NCBI GenBank assembly: GCA_914767715.1
Contig: OU612065.1
Span: forward strand, 40,362,001 to 40,426,000
Length of the DNA: 64,000 nucleotides
Source of the DNA: Membranipora membranacea
Lineage: Eukaryota > Bryozoa > Gymnolaemata > Cheilostomatida > Membraniporidae
Reading direction: 5' to 3'
Below, piece after piece: positions 21,801 through 36,700 of the stretch (positions are counted from its first letter, which is position 1; each line of letters opens with the position of its first letter). The position numbers and the translations under genes were made by a program. Under the pieces are notes generated by a model, which made no database searches, was not told where the DNA came from, and saw only the letters and a list, made by a program, of their open reading frames with translations.

Positions 21801-24800
21801 CCACGTTGTTGATATTGCAAAGCGCATATTTGTATTACAGCCTGCGAGACAGACTAGCCCAGGTAGAGGAACAGGAGAGAAAACTAGAGCAGGAGTTAGA
21901 ATCAGTGAGGGCGGAGTTAGAACTGACTAAGGATATTAACACCTCTCAGGAGCAGACAATCCTAGACCTACAACAGCAACAGTCAGATCAGAAATCTGCT
22001 AACAAGGTATCAATTACTCACAGTAGGCAATAACCAAAATGTAACAAGTTGAACTTATTGAGCAGATTAATATATCTCTTCGCTACTCATGATTTTGTGT
22101 CAAGTTTGCGGAAGAAAAATTTCACTTTTGTACGTCACCCTACTGGCACTTCTCTGATTATTAGTTTTCTGTCACCTTCTGCCTGCTTTGTGTAGCACCT
22201 CTTGGTCTTCTGATGCTTCTAGATAAAGGAGCTGGAGAAGAAATGCTCTAACATGAAGTTACTCATGTCTCAGAAGATGGATGAATTAGAATATTCTAGA
22301 AAAAGCATCAAGTCCCTCGAGAAAGATATGTCTGATATGCAGGTTGATTGTTGTTTGCTTTTTCTTTGTTGTGGGTGTGATTTAGCGCTCAGGTGCTGAA
22401 TATTTCTTATCAAAATACAGAATGTTAAACATTTTCCTGGAATTCTCATTTAGAAGAGCACGACGGATGCGTATATAATGAGCTACTCAAAGTCTTATCC
22501 CCATAACTCATTTGGGACCACTTTGTTAATGTGTCCCATCTCTTCCTGTTCCTTACCTATGACTCAATAGCACGTCACTGATCAGACCAAACTTACTCTC
22601 GTTCTCTTATCTCCTGTAGCCTCTCAGGAATGAACTGGAGACACTGAAGGAGAAAACTAGAACCCTCTCTGAAGAACTGGCTCTGGCTCGAGATATCAAC
22701 ACTTCACAAGAGGATACTATCAAACAGCTACAGACCACCCATACACCTGAAGTGGATGGTAGGTAGAGTAAGATTATCTAAAGAATCGCTTGATTAGTAT
22801 GTTTTGTATGATACAACAATCAGCTGTTTTTGATGCATGCTTATGCTCCATGTTTGTACATGAAACGGCCAGCGATATATTCATATTCCTTATATAACAG
22901 CTGAGTTTATTTAGCTGGCAATAAACTGATTTACTATACAACAGATAAATGTACAACAATTAGTTGTCCCCTCACTGGTTCTGAGAGGACGACTCACCTA
23001 ACTAGTAGTATACAGCTGACCCTTACTGCTATGATGGTTAGTAGTGACTAGTGATGTATATATTTATGTGTCTCAGATTGTGAAGCTGACCTGACTCAGT
23101 CATACAGTGATCAGCTGAACCGGCAGCAGGCAGCGGAGGATGCTGAGGAGATACACGCTGAGTATCAGAGGGAGACAAACCAACTCAGACATGAGGTAAT
23201 GTACAGTTAGCTCATGGATTCTGTGCATGTACATCAGTCAAAGAATACTACTAATACTTTTCATACTTCTGATATTCAAACCCATATACTAAAACAGGCC
23301 AGGTTGCTAAATTTGTATTGTAGCTATGTGAATTTCCAGCTCCCTGGTTATAACAACACTGTCCTATCCGCAGGTTCTGTCATTGATTCACAAACACACT
23401 GGCTGACACTATTTATGGTATTCTTAAGGTCAGGTTTGGTGAAACATTTAAGAAAAGCGAGCTGACTAGAATTTTTGAATTCCCTTTATTCAATGCTGGC
23501 ACATAAATTAATATTATTGCTGTGCATAATTTTACAATCAATTATCACAATCATATTTTTGAAACCATAAATTTTACGGCCTCCCAATGATTATTTGCAG
23601 ATTGATTCCTTGAACTCAAAATCAGAAGTGATAGCTACCCAACATGATAAGGAGATCTCTGCTCTCCAAACCAAGGTATCTCAGGCGGAGAAGGAGGTGG
23701 AGGCAGCCAAATCAAAATATCAGATCGCTCAGGGTGTGATCGATGAGCTCAAGTCCCAAAATAGGAAACTTGCTAACGACGGTAAGAGGGATTATGAAGA
23801 CAGAATCAAGGATCTCAACACAAAACTCCAAAGTGAAAAGGTGCAAAACTCTGTACATCGAGATGTCATTGCTTCAATGTCACCACAGATCGAGAGGCTC
23901 AATTGTGAAAATGAAGCTCATGAAGCAAGTAACAAGTCATTGCAGGAGAAACTCAGTCAGGCTGAATCTGAAATCAGCAAAAAGAAAGCTGAGTGTGATT
24001 CCTTGCAGTCAAAAATGAGTTCGTTTGAGAAGAAGTTAGAATCGGCCCAAGCCAACCAGGTATCTAGTGAAGACTTGGCGAAGGCGAGGCTTGATCTGGA
24101 CAATAAAACAGCTGAGAGTGATAACCTGGCTGTTGATCTAATCCAAATGACTGACAAATGTGCGGAGCTCGAAAAGAGATTAGAATCAGCTAACAAAGAC
24201 CTTCGATCCACTGAAACTAAACGAACTGAACTTCAGAAACATTGCGACAATTACAGCCAGCAGTTGTCTACACTCCAAGAGAAGACAAGGCAAGCCGAGC
24301 AGACCAGAGCCGACCTCGATGTCAAGACAGCGGAATGTCAGGAATCTGATGTGGAGCTGAAGAAGTCAAGGGCTGACCTGACTGAGCTGCAGACACAGCT
24401 GAGGGAGTTGGAGAAACAACATCAGGAGGAAGTGGATACAGCTGAATCTTACCGGACATCTCTGACTGCTGCTAATCAAAAGGTTGAAGAACTGAAAACT
24501 GCTCAGGAAGAATCCAGGCAAGCGTCAGCATTACTGGAGGGTAACCTTCTGTTGAAGGAAGAGCAAATAGAGAGTCTGAATGAGAAGCTTAAAGATGTAC
24601 AGGGCTCTCTGACAAAACAGATGGATTCGTCCTGTGCTGACTGCATGAGTAAACTTGACACTATTGCTGACCAGGCATTAGAATTGGAGCAGGCACGTTC
24701 TGAGGTTGAGAAACTGACCGAGGAAGTAAGCTCACTAAATAGCAACATATTGTCATCAACAGAACAATACACGGAACTTCAAGCTCAAGCTGTGTCTCTT

Positions 24801-27800
24801 GAAGCTAAGATTGCTGAGCGGACTGCAACATTGGAGTCTCAAGATCAAAACTTGGCAGAATTACAAGCTCTGGTAATCTGTGCCGCAAAAGATATTCAAG
24901 GTCTTGAGTGTGAAAACCAAGTGTTGGTTGATAAACTTCATGCGTCGGAAGCCCAGCAACAATCTGTTGAAGCCGAAATGCAGAAGGTTATGGGTGATCA
25001 CAACAGAAATTCTAGTCAAGCCTCACAACAGCAAAGTCTTATATCTTCATTGAGAGTACAGGTTTCTAACTTAAATTCAGAGCTCAACCATACCAATCAG
25101 CAGAATGTTCAAACAGTTGAAACTCTGAAGAAGCAGATTTATACTTTGACACAAGAGAAGAATGCCTTGCAAAACAGGAACGACAAACTAGTGATTGAAG
25201 TCGATAAAATCTTATCTGAGAAGCAGGTCTATATTGATGAGATTGAGCAGCTTGCCTCAGAGTTGAAATCTCACAAGGATTCATCCTCTAAAAGCATAAC
25301 GTCCCTTCAAGTTACCATCGATGAACAATCCACACAGCTGCAGCAATTGAACAGCTCAACTGCTGATAACGATGACGCTGACATCGAATCGGACACCAAA
25401 GTGAAGGTGCTAAGTGAAGCCAATGTGAAGTTACAAAATGAGTTGGATTCAATGAGTCTCACATTGTCAGAGGTGATACAAGAGCGAGATGAACTAAGTG
25501 ACAAGATTGATGTTGCGGAAGATGAGACCTCAAGTGACTACAGTAATCTGCAGGTGAAGCTCCGAGATCTGCAGACAGTTCATGACGAGTTAGTAAAGCA
25601 ACAGCATGATATGGTCAGGGACAATCACAGACTCAATAGGATGGTATCAGAGTTGGAATGTGATAACGCGCGTCTCACTGATGAAGTGAAAGAAGCTGGT
25701 GAAGCAGTTTCGAGGCTAAATCAGAGCGTTGAAGAAGAACGAAACAAAGGGATTTATCTAACCAACAAGCAAACAGAGAAACACAAATCTGATCTTGAGG
25801 TCCTGCAGGAGAGTCTCAATGAAATGACTGAGGACAGGGATGAACTCAAGCGAAGACTGGCTGCAATGAGAAAACCAGCCGAAGACACCACACATGTCAA
25901 CAAGCTCACAGCTGAGCTTGAAGATCTTCGCAGCAAAAATCAAAGTTTGAACAAGCACCTCGAAACACTGCACAATGAGCATCTAGATCAGCTGAGTTCT
26001 GCAAGTGCAGACTCAAGTATCCTCCAGGCTCAACTGGAAAACATGACAGAGGATATGAATGAGCTACAGAAAGAAGTCAAGCTGACTTCAAACCTCAAAT
26101 CTCTCTCAACTGAACTCCAAAACAGGCTAAAAGATGAGAAGAAAGCTCATAATGAGACTTCCCTTGAGTTGAAGTCACTCAAAGCTGAACAGATGACCTT
26201 CAAAGAGCAAGTGGAAGATCTCAAAGAGAGGCTTGAGCACTCTCAACAGAAGTGTGAGGAGCTTACCACAGAGTTGTCTCAAAGTGAAGATAGTTTATCT
26301 GCACAAGCAGAACGGCATCAAATCGAGCAAGATAAACTCCAGGAGAAAATCACAACATCTGATGAATTAATACAGGAGCTAGAGCAGCGACTCCAGTCGG
26401 AAACATGTAATCAAACTCAATCATCTACTCAAAAAGAGGATATGGAACAGGAACTGGCTGAATTGAATGAAGCTATTGCGGAAAAGGATAAAGAGATTGA
26501 GGAGAAATGCATGCTGAATGATGATCTCTCAAATCAACTCAGAAATGCACAAACGAAAATTGGAGAGTTGAGTGATGAAATGCTTGATGCCCAATTGCGT
26601 ATCACTGAACTACAATCCAATGTTGCTGACCAGAGTGAGATATCACAGCTGCAAACACAACTTAAGGATCAGAAAGCAGCCACTGACCTAGCTCGTGCCG
26701 CTGTAAATGCCCTCAAAGAAACCCCCCCACATGTAGAGGAAACTGAAGAGCTGAGAACAAAGATATCGAGCCAAGAAGAATATATCGAGGCCCTGCAAAG
26801 TGATAGCAAAATGCTCACTGACCAGATTGAGTTTATGAAGAACGAAAATGATGATCTCTCAGCAAGAGTCAGTGACCTCTATGAGACTGTTGGAGAGCTT
26901 GAGAATATCACCGCCCAGAACACCAGACTCACTGAGGAGTGTGAGCATGTAAAGGACCGTCTCACAGCATCTGACAAAAGAACTGATGAGCTGACAAACC
27001 AACTAAATGTCATGGAATCAAAGAAGCGTAGTATCGAAGATGAATTGGATGATGTGCGGACGAGTAATTTGAGTCTTGTAGCCCAGGTAGGAGAGGCTAA
27101 GGAGCAAGCCAAAAGAGAAATGGAAGATCAATTAGAAGCCCAACTCAAAGAGGAACTGGAGGCAAATGTGAGACGTTTAGAAGATAAGGTTCGCAATCAA
27201 GATCAGGCTCTGGAGCTTCTAAAACGGGAAAATGATGACCTCAACTCTCAACTGATTGAATCAAAAGCAGACAGTAGTGTACAAATTCATTCAGCAGTAG
27301 GCCCAGAGAATGACCAGGATGTTAATGTTGTCAATATAAGGATGGCACTCAAGGAAAAGGAGGTGCAAATAGCAGAATTGGAAAAATCTTTGGATGTGCA
27401 CAGAACTTATCACTCGGCAGCAGAACAAGTCACAGAGGAGAAAGTAACAAACCTCACAGCACAGAACAATGAGAAGGATGATAAATGCCGAGAGTTAGAG
27501 GATAAGAACGCTCATCTTCAGCAGCAGTTAGATGAGTTTCTGGCTGATGATTCAGAGAGTGAATCTGAGGAGGTAGATTATCAAAGAAAGTATCTGCAAT
27601 CTAGAAACCATATTGAAGTCCTTGAGTTTGATTATGCTTCAATCGAGGCAAAGTATAAGGAGGCTACTGATGCAAAGATAGACCTCGGCTTACAAGTTGC
27701 ATCCTTGAAAGGTGAACGAGATAGGCTAGCGGCACAGGTCAGGGCCTCCCCGAGAATGGATCAAGAAAATGCGGATGGTGTTGAGTATCGCGGCTTGCAG

Positions 27801-30800
27801 AGGCAAGTCATAGACTTGAAACAAAAACTGCAAAACCAAAAGAAAGAGTCTGAGGGATCTGAGCTCGAAAAATCAGACTTTGCACGCAAGCTCCAAGTAG
27901 AGAAAAATGCCACTCTGGAAGCGAAAGAGGCAACCAAAGCCGCAGAAGCTGAGGCTCGCAAACTCCAGATGTCTATAAGCATGCTCATGACTAGTCACGA
28001 AACTGAGATGTCTTCCTTACAAAAAGCTCTTCACAACGCCGGCGCTAAAATGGGTGACCTTGAAGTAAGAGTGGCTGACTACTCACAACACAGTGATGAT
28101 GTACATAGTCTGATTGGGAAGGTCAACAATGAGCTGAAAGAAATGAAAGCTGCAAAAGAATCCATATCGAGTTTGATGAGTGATTTGGTTACCCAAAACA
28201 ATTCTGCAACTACACAATTTCAGAGGCAGTTGTGTACACTTCTCAGTCAGATCACTCCACAACAAGAGGCTGAAGAAAGGACCAGTGACCTTTCTATGTC
28301 CTTGCCTATGGATCCTCCTCTACAGAGCACACTTAATGACATCGAAACTCTTCCCAATCTCTCATCAACACCAGCACCAAACCTAAACGACTCTCTACTG
28401 TTATCCATGAAAACAGAACCATTATCAACTGTGAGTCACTATGGTAGACTCTCTAAGGAGGATCTCGTCGCCAAACTGTCAGACCAGACAAAGCATGAAC
28501 TGATCCTCAGAAAGACACTGGATGAGTCCAGGCAGAGTTTGACTTTCTATCGATCAGCCATTGATAACATCATAGACTGCCTCGGTACCTCTATGCCTGG
28601 AGTAAAGAAGTGGGCTAATGATTTTCTAAATGTAAGTAAAAAGTCATCTTCCTCCATTTCATTTTTGATCATTCAATAATAATAAAAAACTTCTATCAAT
28701 TAAGTTTTCATTGCCAGTAAAACTGTTGCCACTGAGTGGAGATTGATATAATGGTAAACTGAACCATCAAATTGGAAAATATTTTAAAATGATAATAGAA
28801 GGCTGTTTAATCCATCCAAAATTGTTTTGTGACTTTACGCTCCGAGTCTTGACTAGTTGGTCTCACACTCTTATATTACGCAGTCTGAGGATCAGGCGTT
28901 TAGTCAGCACCTTGATGCTATAATCAGTAATGAGTCAGCGCTACAGAGACGCTGCCACGCTCTAGAGATGAATGAGAAAGCGCTCACTGAAAGCTTTGAG
29001 ACAAAAGAGAGCGAGTATCAGTCTGCAATACAGCGTCTACAAGATATGGTATCTGTTCTCAAATCCAGCAAAGACAAGTAAGCAAAGATCTTCTTTTAAA
29101 TTCTAAAAGTATTTACAAAAGGAAATGTTTGCCATTTTGAATTGATTTGAAAGAAGAACTCCTTGCTAGAAATAGAGACATCAATGGTCAGCTAACATTC
29201 ACTTAACCTCATTAATTTATATAAACTCGTCATCTTAGCTAGTGAAAAATATGTGCTTGCTATCTAGCTAAGATAAACTTAGCTAATTTTCCACCTCTAG
29301 AGTACAAATCTATTGAAGAAATAGTACAGCTGTCCATTCAATTTATTTCACCAACTTTTGTTTCTATTATCCTTGTAGACTGCAAGAGGAGCTGAAGCTA
29401 AAAACCTCAAGTACAAGTTCTGCTGCAGAAGAGCAGGTTACCGCCCTCAAAGAAAAGATGTATGAACTGGAGGCTACTGTGAAAAGACTGAGGCTACAGA
29501 ACGAGGAACTTCAGTTTGCTTTTGAGCAGGAATGTGAGAGAAGACAAATACAAGAAGAAGAGAGATTCAAGGCTGAGCAAAAGTCGAGGTAAATCTGGCT
29601 TTCAAAATGTATGGCTGTAAAAAATATACTGTTGGAGTAGGAGGTGGCTCAGTAGGTTAGAGCGCCATACTTTCAGCATGCAAATGTTGAAGGTTGTGGG
29701 TTATAACCCCACTGCAGTCCATTGACTACTGGGGTTTGGATGGCCCCCTGATGTGCTTCGACCTGGCGCAGATATTGCGGCCGCGCCCCTAATGCAACTA
29801 ATATTTCACCGCCAATGCTTTGTGGTATGTGGTATGTGATAAGACAACTTCATTCTAATCAACCATTTAATCAACCAAACTGGTCTCCTCTCTTCTTGAT
29901 TTCGTGTACATAAATTTTAAACGATTGTTTCTCAGAGCATTATTATTTGTACATTACCTGCAAGATGACTAGCTGTGTGCATTTGTTTTGAATAACATGG
30001 CACATAATTTACAGATTATTTCGTCTTTTGTGCAAACTCTATATATGAGATATCAGAGTTTGGTTTGATACATGTTGCATATAATTTTATGGAAAACAAA
30101 GTGAATTTTGACACAGTTGAAATAATTTTTGTTTTTTTTATTTCAGACTGAGCACAGTGGATGCAGTCAGAGAAAGTGAATACTTATCTAAGATTTCTTC
30201 TCTTGAGAGTAAAATAACTCAGCATCTGAGAGCCCAACATCAGCTAGAGAATACTATCGATAGCCTGAGACACGATAGTAGGGAGGACGATCTCAGACTA
30301 CAGATAGAGACTCTAGAGAGATCAGAGCGAGCGCTGCTGAGGAAGATTGAGATACTGCAGCAGTCTGAGTCAACAATCAGCAGCACACAGGTGAGAGGTC
30401 ACCATAGAGTTATTATATACTCTTATATTATATTATATTATATTATATTATACACTATATAATAACTCTATGGAGGTCACAGTCAACTGTAGTAGAGAAA
30501 TCTATATATCAATCAAATATACACTGACTTAAGGTCATGATACCAGCGTTGACCGATTTGGACATTTTATATATCCTGCCTTTTATAAAAATAGCACAAC
30601 GCCATGACATGACGTCATGCCGAAACCAATATTTCAGAATCAGTGTTCGATTAGCTTTCCAACAATATAAAAATGTCAAAATCGGACAACGCTTGTATCA
30701 TAACCTTAATATTCAGATTTAGTCTGTCGGATGAAATGGTGATCTTTATTTATTCTATTTATCTATCTATTCTACTGAGACCAGCTTGCACTGCACTGCA

Positions 30801-33728
30801 CTGCTCTAAATTGACATATTATTGGGGTACCATATAAGTTTGCCATCGCCCACAAGACATGTTATAGTATTTACTCTTTGTCTGTTGTGGTAACTTTAAA
30901 ACAATCCACCCTCTCCAGGATGATACGTTTTATTCAGCTGACTGAGTCTTGTATGATTTGTAGTATGAGAACAGTCTGGACAGACCAGAAGATATACTCA
31001 GACAGAAGATATGGGAGATGGAGAAAATGGAGATTCATCTCAAACAGCAGGTCTGTCTGTTATCACAATCTAAACGCATTGTATAACTTACATGTGTCAT
31101 ACTCAGCTATTTTGCATAGACATCACCAATGTGATTCCATAAAGGGACACATACATTGATCTTAATCTAATCACTGGTCAAAACTGCTCAACATGTTATG
31201 TTGTGCTTTACAAAAGTTCTTCTACAAGTATTATAGGGGTGAAGTGTGTTGTCATATTTACCACCCCAGCTATTTACTTACATGTTTATCACGTAGGTCT
31301 CTGACTTGGAGCACGACAGAGAGGAGTTACATGAGATCGCCAGATCAGATAAGAATGAGATACATGAGCTGAATATACAGATAGCAGAGGCTCAACTCGC
31401 TAACAAGAACCTCAAGGCTCAGATAGCCAGGTAGGAGTGGTTTGGAGAAATTTGTAGTTAAATCTGATTCTCCATTCCTCACAATCCCTTCTACATAGTT
31501 CAGATTGTGAGATGTGGGATGTATTCTCTTCTGAGGAATGAAAGCCACTGCAGCACTGTGGGTATTGGTACTAAAGGTGTTGTGCCCCCTCTAAATATAG
31601 AGAGATAACTCTGATAAAACCTTTGCTGTAGATAGGGACAGCTGTAGCCTTTGTTATCTTTTCGTGGTTGAATGTAAGTACTATGTTACAGGTTTGCCTA
31701 TGGATTTTGTAACTATGGAAGGTTCAGGAGTGATGAGGCTAGCGACAGCCAATCAACTTTAGCTGGCATTGAAGAAATAAACATGTTAGATGATTGGGGG
31801 TAAAGTGAATGTTTTCAATTGACGTCTTTCAGGGTAAATAGCGGGCGCATGGGTTCTGTTGTCTCTGGTTGAGGTTGGTTTCATAGTCCTCACCAGTCAT
31901 GGTGGATGGGTTGAATTGCAGTTTCTGTGAATTTTTTTCACATACATGACCATATTTTGTCCAGGTGACCACAAAACAACATATCAGAAAAAAATCAGGA
32001 AGCTCAGATTTGCGGATGCCTCAATGATATGATTTCCTCGCTGCACATGATCATACAATGTGAGGTGTCCCACTCTCATTTACGTAAATATTTGCTTTCA
32101 GCGGTGTTTTTTTTTACCGTGGTGTTCGGTAATGGGTCTGACATTTGTTTTTTTGGGAAGTTATGGTTCAGGTTGGTTTCTTACCAGACCATGTCGTTTA
32201 ATCTACGGTATCAAGATATTGACTCGCCTAGATTGACGAAAACATCTGTGATTAGCATTCAAGTGTTGTTACTGGGACTCGGTGTGCTTCCCTGACTACT
32301 GGTATTTTATCCATAGTGGAGATTCAGGCAATCTCACGGCTCATATTTCTCTCCCCTCCAGGTATGAGCAGGCAGAGGAGGTTCTGTACACTAAGCTAGA
32401 AAGCTCAGAGAACAGAATCGCTGATCTAGAGGAGAAACTCAAGGAAGCTTTAGATAACGAGAAAACTATGAGATTTCAGCTGGAGGATGTCGAATACTCC
32501 GAGGTGAGCAAGGGGGTGAATTATGAGAATCCTGATAAGTCACCGCAACAGACATATTACATATGCAACAGGAAGCTTACTTTTAATATCTTAAAGGCCA
32601 GGCATGTGGTCTTTTATTATTAATTGATTATATTTTTCTCAAGTCTCAACTCAATAGTGTATGCCTCTATTAGGATCTGCATTTAGCAGATATTGCATAT
32701 AAATGAATACCTTGTGCCCTAACTGAAAAGAATACCTGTATGTTTTGAAATCACCAATTATGTACTATTGAACGGTTAATGTTTTTGACCCTGTAGGATA
32801 ACTTGAGGTTCCGTACAGGAAACATGGAGAAGTCATTAGATACTCTGCAGGCTAACGAAGCTCTGCTCAAAAAGAGAATCGATGATCTGAATAACGAGCG
32901 AGATCAGACAGCTAGAGAGAGTGAGTCGTGGAGAGGCAGAATCAGGGTAGGTTTGTGCTTAAGAAAATGAAAGCTTTATTTAAACAAAGAGAGAAGAGAT
33001 TGCCTGTGCATCAATATCAGTCCGTTCAACTCATTAGATTTTATAGAGTTATGCCATCTTGAATAAAAAGGAGATAACTCTTGAGGATGACAGTCTCAGA
33101 GCTGCTCCTGTTTTAGTGACAGTATCTCCTCTACTACAGAGTTAGACTATGATAGAGGAGTAAAGTAACACGCAGAACAAAAATGTAGCTGTGTGCTTAA
33201 AATACAAATTTATAAGCTGAGCTAATATTTATTTACTCTCTCTACTTTTTATGTATTCCTTCCTGAGCTAGCCCAAATGTAATATAAACTAACATGAATT
33301 CATTCCCTAGCTAGCAAAGCTAAACTCTAGTTATGATTTAATTCTCTAGAGTAAAATTTCTATGGAGGGGAGCTCACTGTAATACAGCACAGTGTTGGAA
33401 TACCTAAGAAGACTGATAATTCATAGGGTTATATCACCAAGTTTATTGGGCCGATATTTGTGATGAGATTAAAGGATAGGACAGCCGAAATGTCCCTTAT
33501 ACTTGAGCTCATATGTTTCGGATATAGTTCCATGTGTTGTTTGAGATGCTGTGTATTTAGTAATATTTCTATCATGTTAGATACTGGAGGATGATCTGAA
33601 GTCTGCGAGGAACGATCTGATGGAGACAGGAAACAGGGAGATAACTCTAAAAGGTCGTATCAGCGAACTGGCAGCTATGGATGCTTCTCTCAATATCCGC
33701 ATCAGAGAGGTAAATAGTTATCTTGGTA

Positions 33729-33766
<38 letters not shown>

Positions 33767-36700
33767 ATAGTTTCATTGACACTGAGTTGAACTTGTCTGT
33801 AGTATTCTATTTGCAACCAAAGTTTATTCAGAGTGCCTATTCTATTATGGCCATAGTGGTGCATTCATCTCAGTGCAACCAAACATAACCCCCTTTACGA
33901 CAAATAGTGATGTTGCTATGGTGACCAGCTTCAAAATGGACACCCATTGACTTAGAGCAGCTAATGTAATCATACTAATTGTAGCCATTAGTGCATTATT
34001 GTTGTTTATGAACACACCGGTCTCAAATTTCAAAGCAGCCTCTTTTATAGTACCAAATCAAACCAGGTTGTATTACTAGTCTTAGCGTATCAAATGCCCT
34101 GGGGTTTATTTGCATTTCAACTAGTGCTGCGCGCATTACTTTAATGTATGCTTTCTTTTATCTTTGTCCTGAAAACCCTAAAAATAAAGCAGCAATGTAT
34201 TGAGATGTTTGTCCTTATCATACAGCTCTGGTTTTTACTTCAATGGATGAACTTTTGGTGTATTATTCAACATGCTGCCGATATTTAATATGCTGCCTAT
34301 AATCTCACTTTAGTTGGAGTTGGAGAATGAGCAGCTGACTAGTAAGTTGTTACATCTGGAGAAATCAGCGGGTGATCTGAGAGAGAATCTATCTGATACT
34401 TTCCTCGGTAAAGACGAACTAAACTCTCAAATACAGAATATCAGAACTTCAGAGAGAAGCGCTAAGTCCAAGGTGAGCCACTCATAGTGATACTCTAGCA
34501 TGTGTTTATCACATATAATACTTATAATGTGATAAATAATGTTATATGTAATAATATAACATTTATACTTATTGTAGACTCAAACTTATTAAGTCTATGT
34601 ATTATACCACAATCATCATGTTTCTAAAACTTTATTTATTATGAGTATTTGTGACTGTGATTTTTTGATCTTTTATATCACGCAAAATTAAGAAATGAGT
34701 TGATGAATTTATTCTATAAAAATGTTTTGATTACCAAAGCACAAACTATCTTCATCCGAGGATTGAAGACGGATGTTGACGTACCAAAGATTAGGCTACC
34801 ACATGCATAGCCAAGTTACTCTCCATGAGCTGGCAGTTAGCAAAGATGCCTAGTAGTCAATGTTAAAAAGGAAATATCAAACTAGGACCTCCAGTATTGT
34901 AGTCCTGGAAGGGCAACATCCATTATTCATTAAATCAGTGAATGTCCTGCCTGGAATCAGCCTTTACCTCTTTTTTTATCACTTGATAGATATCTGAAGT
35001 GGAGACAGAAAAGTTTGAGTTGGAGAAGGAGCTTCAGGATATCAAGTTTAAGTACATACAGCTCCAATCTCAGACTAACCAGGAGGGACACGACTCTGAG
35101 AGGTACAGCGAGAGACTGGTCACAGCAGTGGCTAACGAGAAACAGCTCAAGGGTCAGGTCGTCAGACTAGAGGCAGTGGTCGCAGCTTACGAAAGCAGGG
35201 TGAGGAAATACATGCTTTAGTTTCCAACATTATTAATTAAGCTATAATACAGGTGAAATATTTTTTCTTCTTTTATCTTCTTTTGTTGGACCTTTGAGCT
35301 TTTGGGTGTCAAGTAGGTTTTCCAGTTGCCATAGTTCATGATTATTTTCTGCCCACCAATATCATACCATACTCCTTGATCATACACGGGGATGTGCAGT
35401 AATTTTTGGAGAAGAGTGGATTCTCACGAACACATTTCGTTACACACTACAAAATTAAGAGTCGTCTGTCTTACAAATGTTTTGATTGTGAAAACAATAC
35501 TGGCTTGTACTTACGTCATTAAAAGAGCCGGCTACAGCTGTGCTACTCAAAATACACACGATCGCCAGAAACACTGCAAAGAGAATCCCCTTTGTTAGAT
35601 GCATTTTGTGCCAAAGTGCTACACAGTTCGCTCAATGCGAGGCTTTTGTATAGAGTATTGTGGTTATATTGGTCCGGGTGGTGATAGCTGAGGTACAATC
35701 TCTTAAACTCTGATTATTGATAATATTCTGGAAACCAATCCAATCATAGGGTCCCTAAATTTTATTGTGAGATCTGCTATGTATGATATGTTACTATCTA
35801 CCCTATATATATATATTCTGGCTGAAATATTCCGCCTTCTTATTTGCTGATCACAATGATGAAATATTGTGAAGACAATTTCAGTTTCGTGTGCCACATC
35901 GATATTCCTGCTGGTTTTAAGTCATCTATGTGATGAAGATTTTTAATTTCCCGTTGTTGACGCGAGCGTTCTATCTGTACTTTGTACTTCTTGATTTTAA
36001 ACTGAATAGAGATCAATGACATGTTATTGAATTCTCTCCATCCATTATATTCATAATTAATTCTCCAGTTTTATTTTATATTGCTAGTTATTCTGTTTAT
36101 ATTCTTCAGCAAACATCTGGTATAGTTGAGAGGGAGAATTTCCAGCTAAGCGCTGAAAATAAGAACCTGAAAGATAAAGTTAAGATGAAAGAGAGAGATC
36201 TTAGAGATATGGAGGAGAAGGTAAGGCTGGTACATATAAACTCCATAAAACTGAGGAGAAATGTGAATATGAATTTCAGCCAATAAAAATACATGTTACT
36301 CAAGCTAAGGGCTTTTATTACATTCCTACTGCCAGCTGGGTTCTTCCTGATCCTTATAGATGGCAAACTTCAAGCTATTATATACATGTACTAAGCTTCT
36401 TTTCTAGACTAGATTGGAGTTGTATGGACATGCTTGCTAAACGTACAATGTAGTAAAAGTTTCACGTTGTATCTGGATAATGAGTATTAAATTTCCCTAA
36501 TGAGATCAGAACAGCGATAACAAACCTGAGATTGACCTTGTATTCCTGACAATTACAGTTTAGTGTTGGATTGTGGGTATGTTGTCAGCATGCCCAGTTG
36601 ATCCAATGTTCACCATTTTTCTCACTTTTGCTGCTGTTTATCAGATATCCCGCTTGACGTCGACTGGAAATGCAGGCGGAGGCGGTACTTACAGGATAAA

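Noticed and set aside
23957-28265. Many antisense frames of 60-90 codons opposite the 5-kb exon
   Set aside because: They are the Ser/Leu-rich mirror of Glu/Lys/Gln/Leu heptads on the coding strand and have no independent signals.
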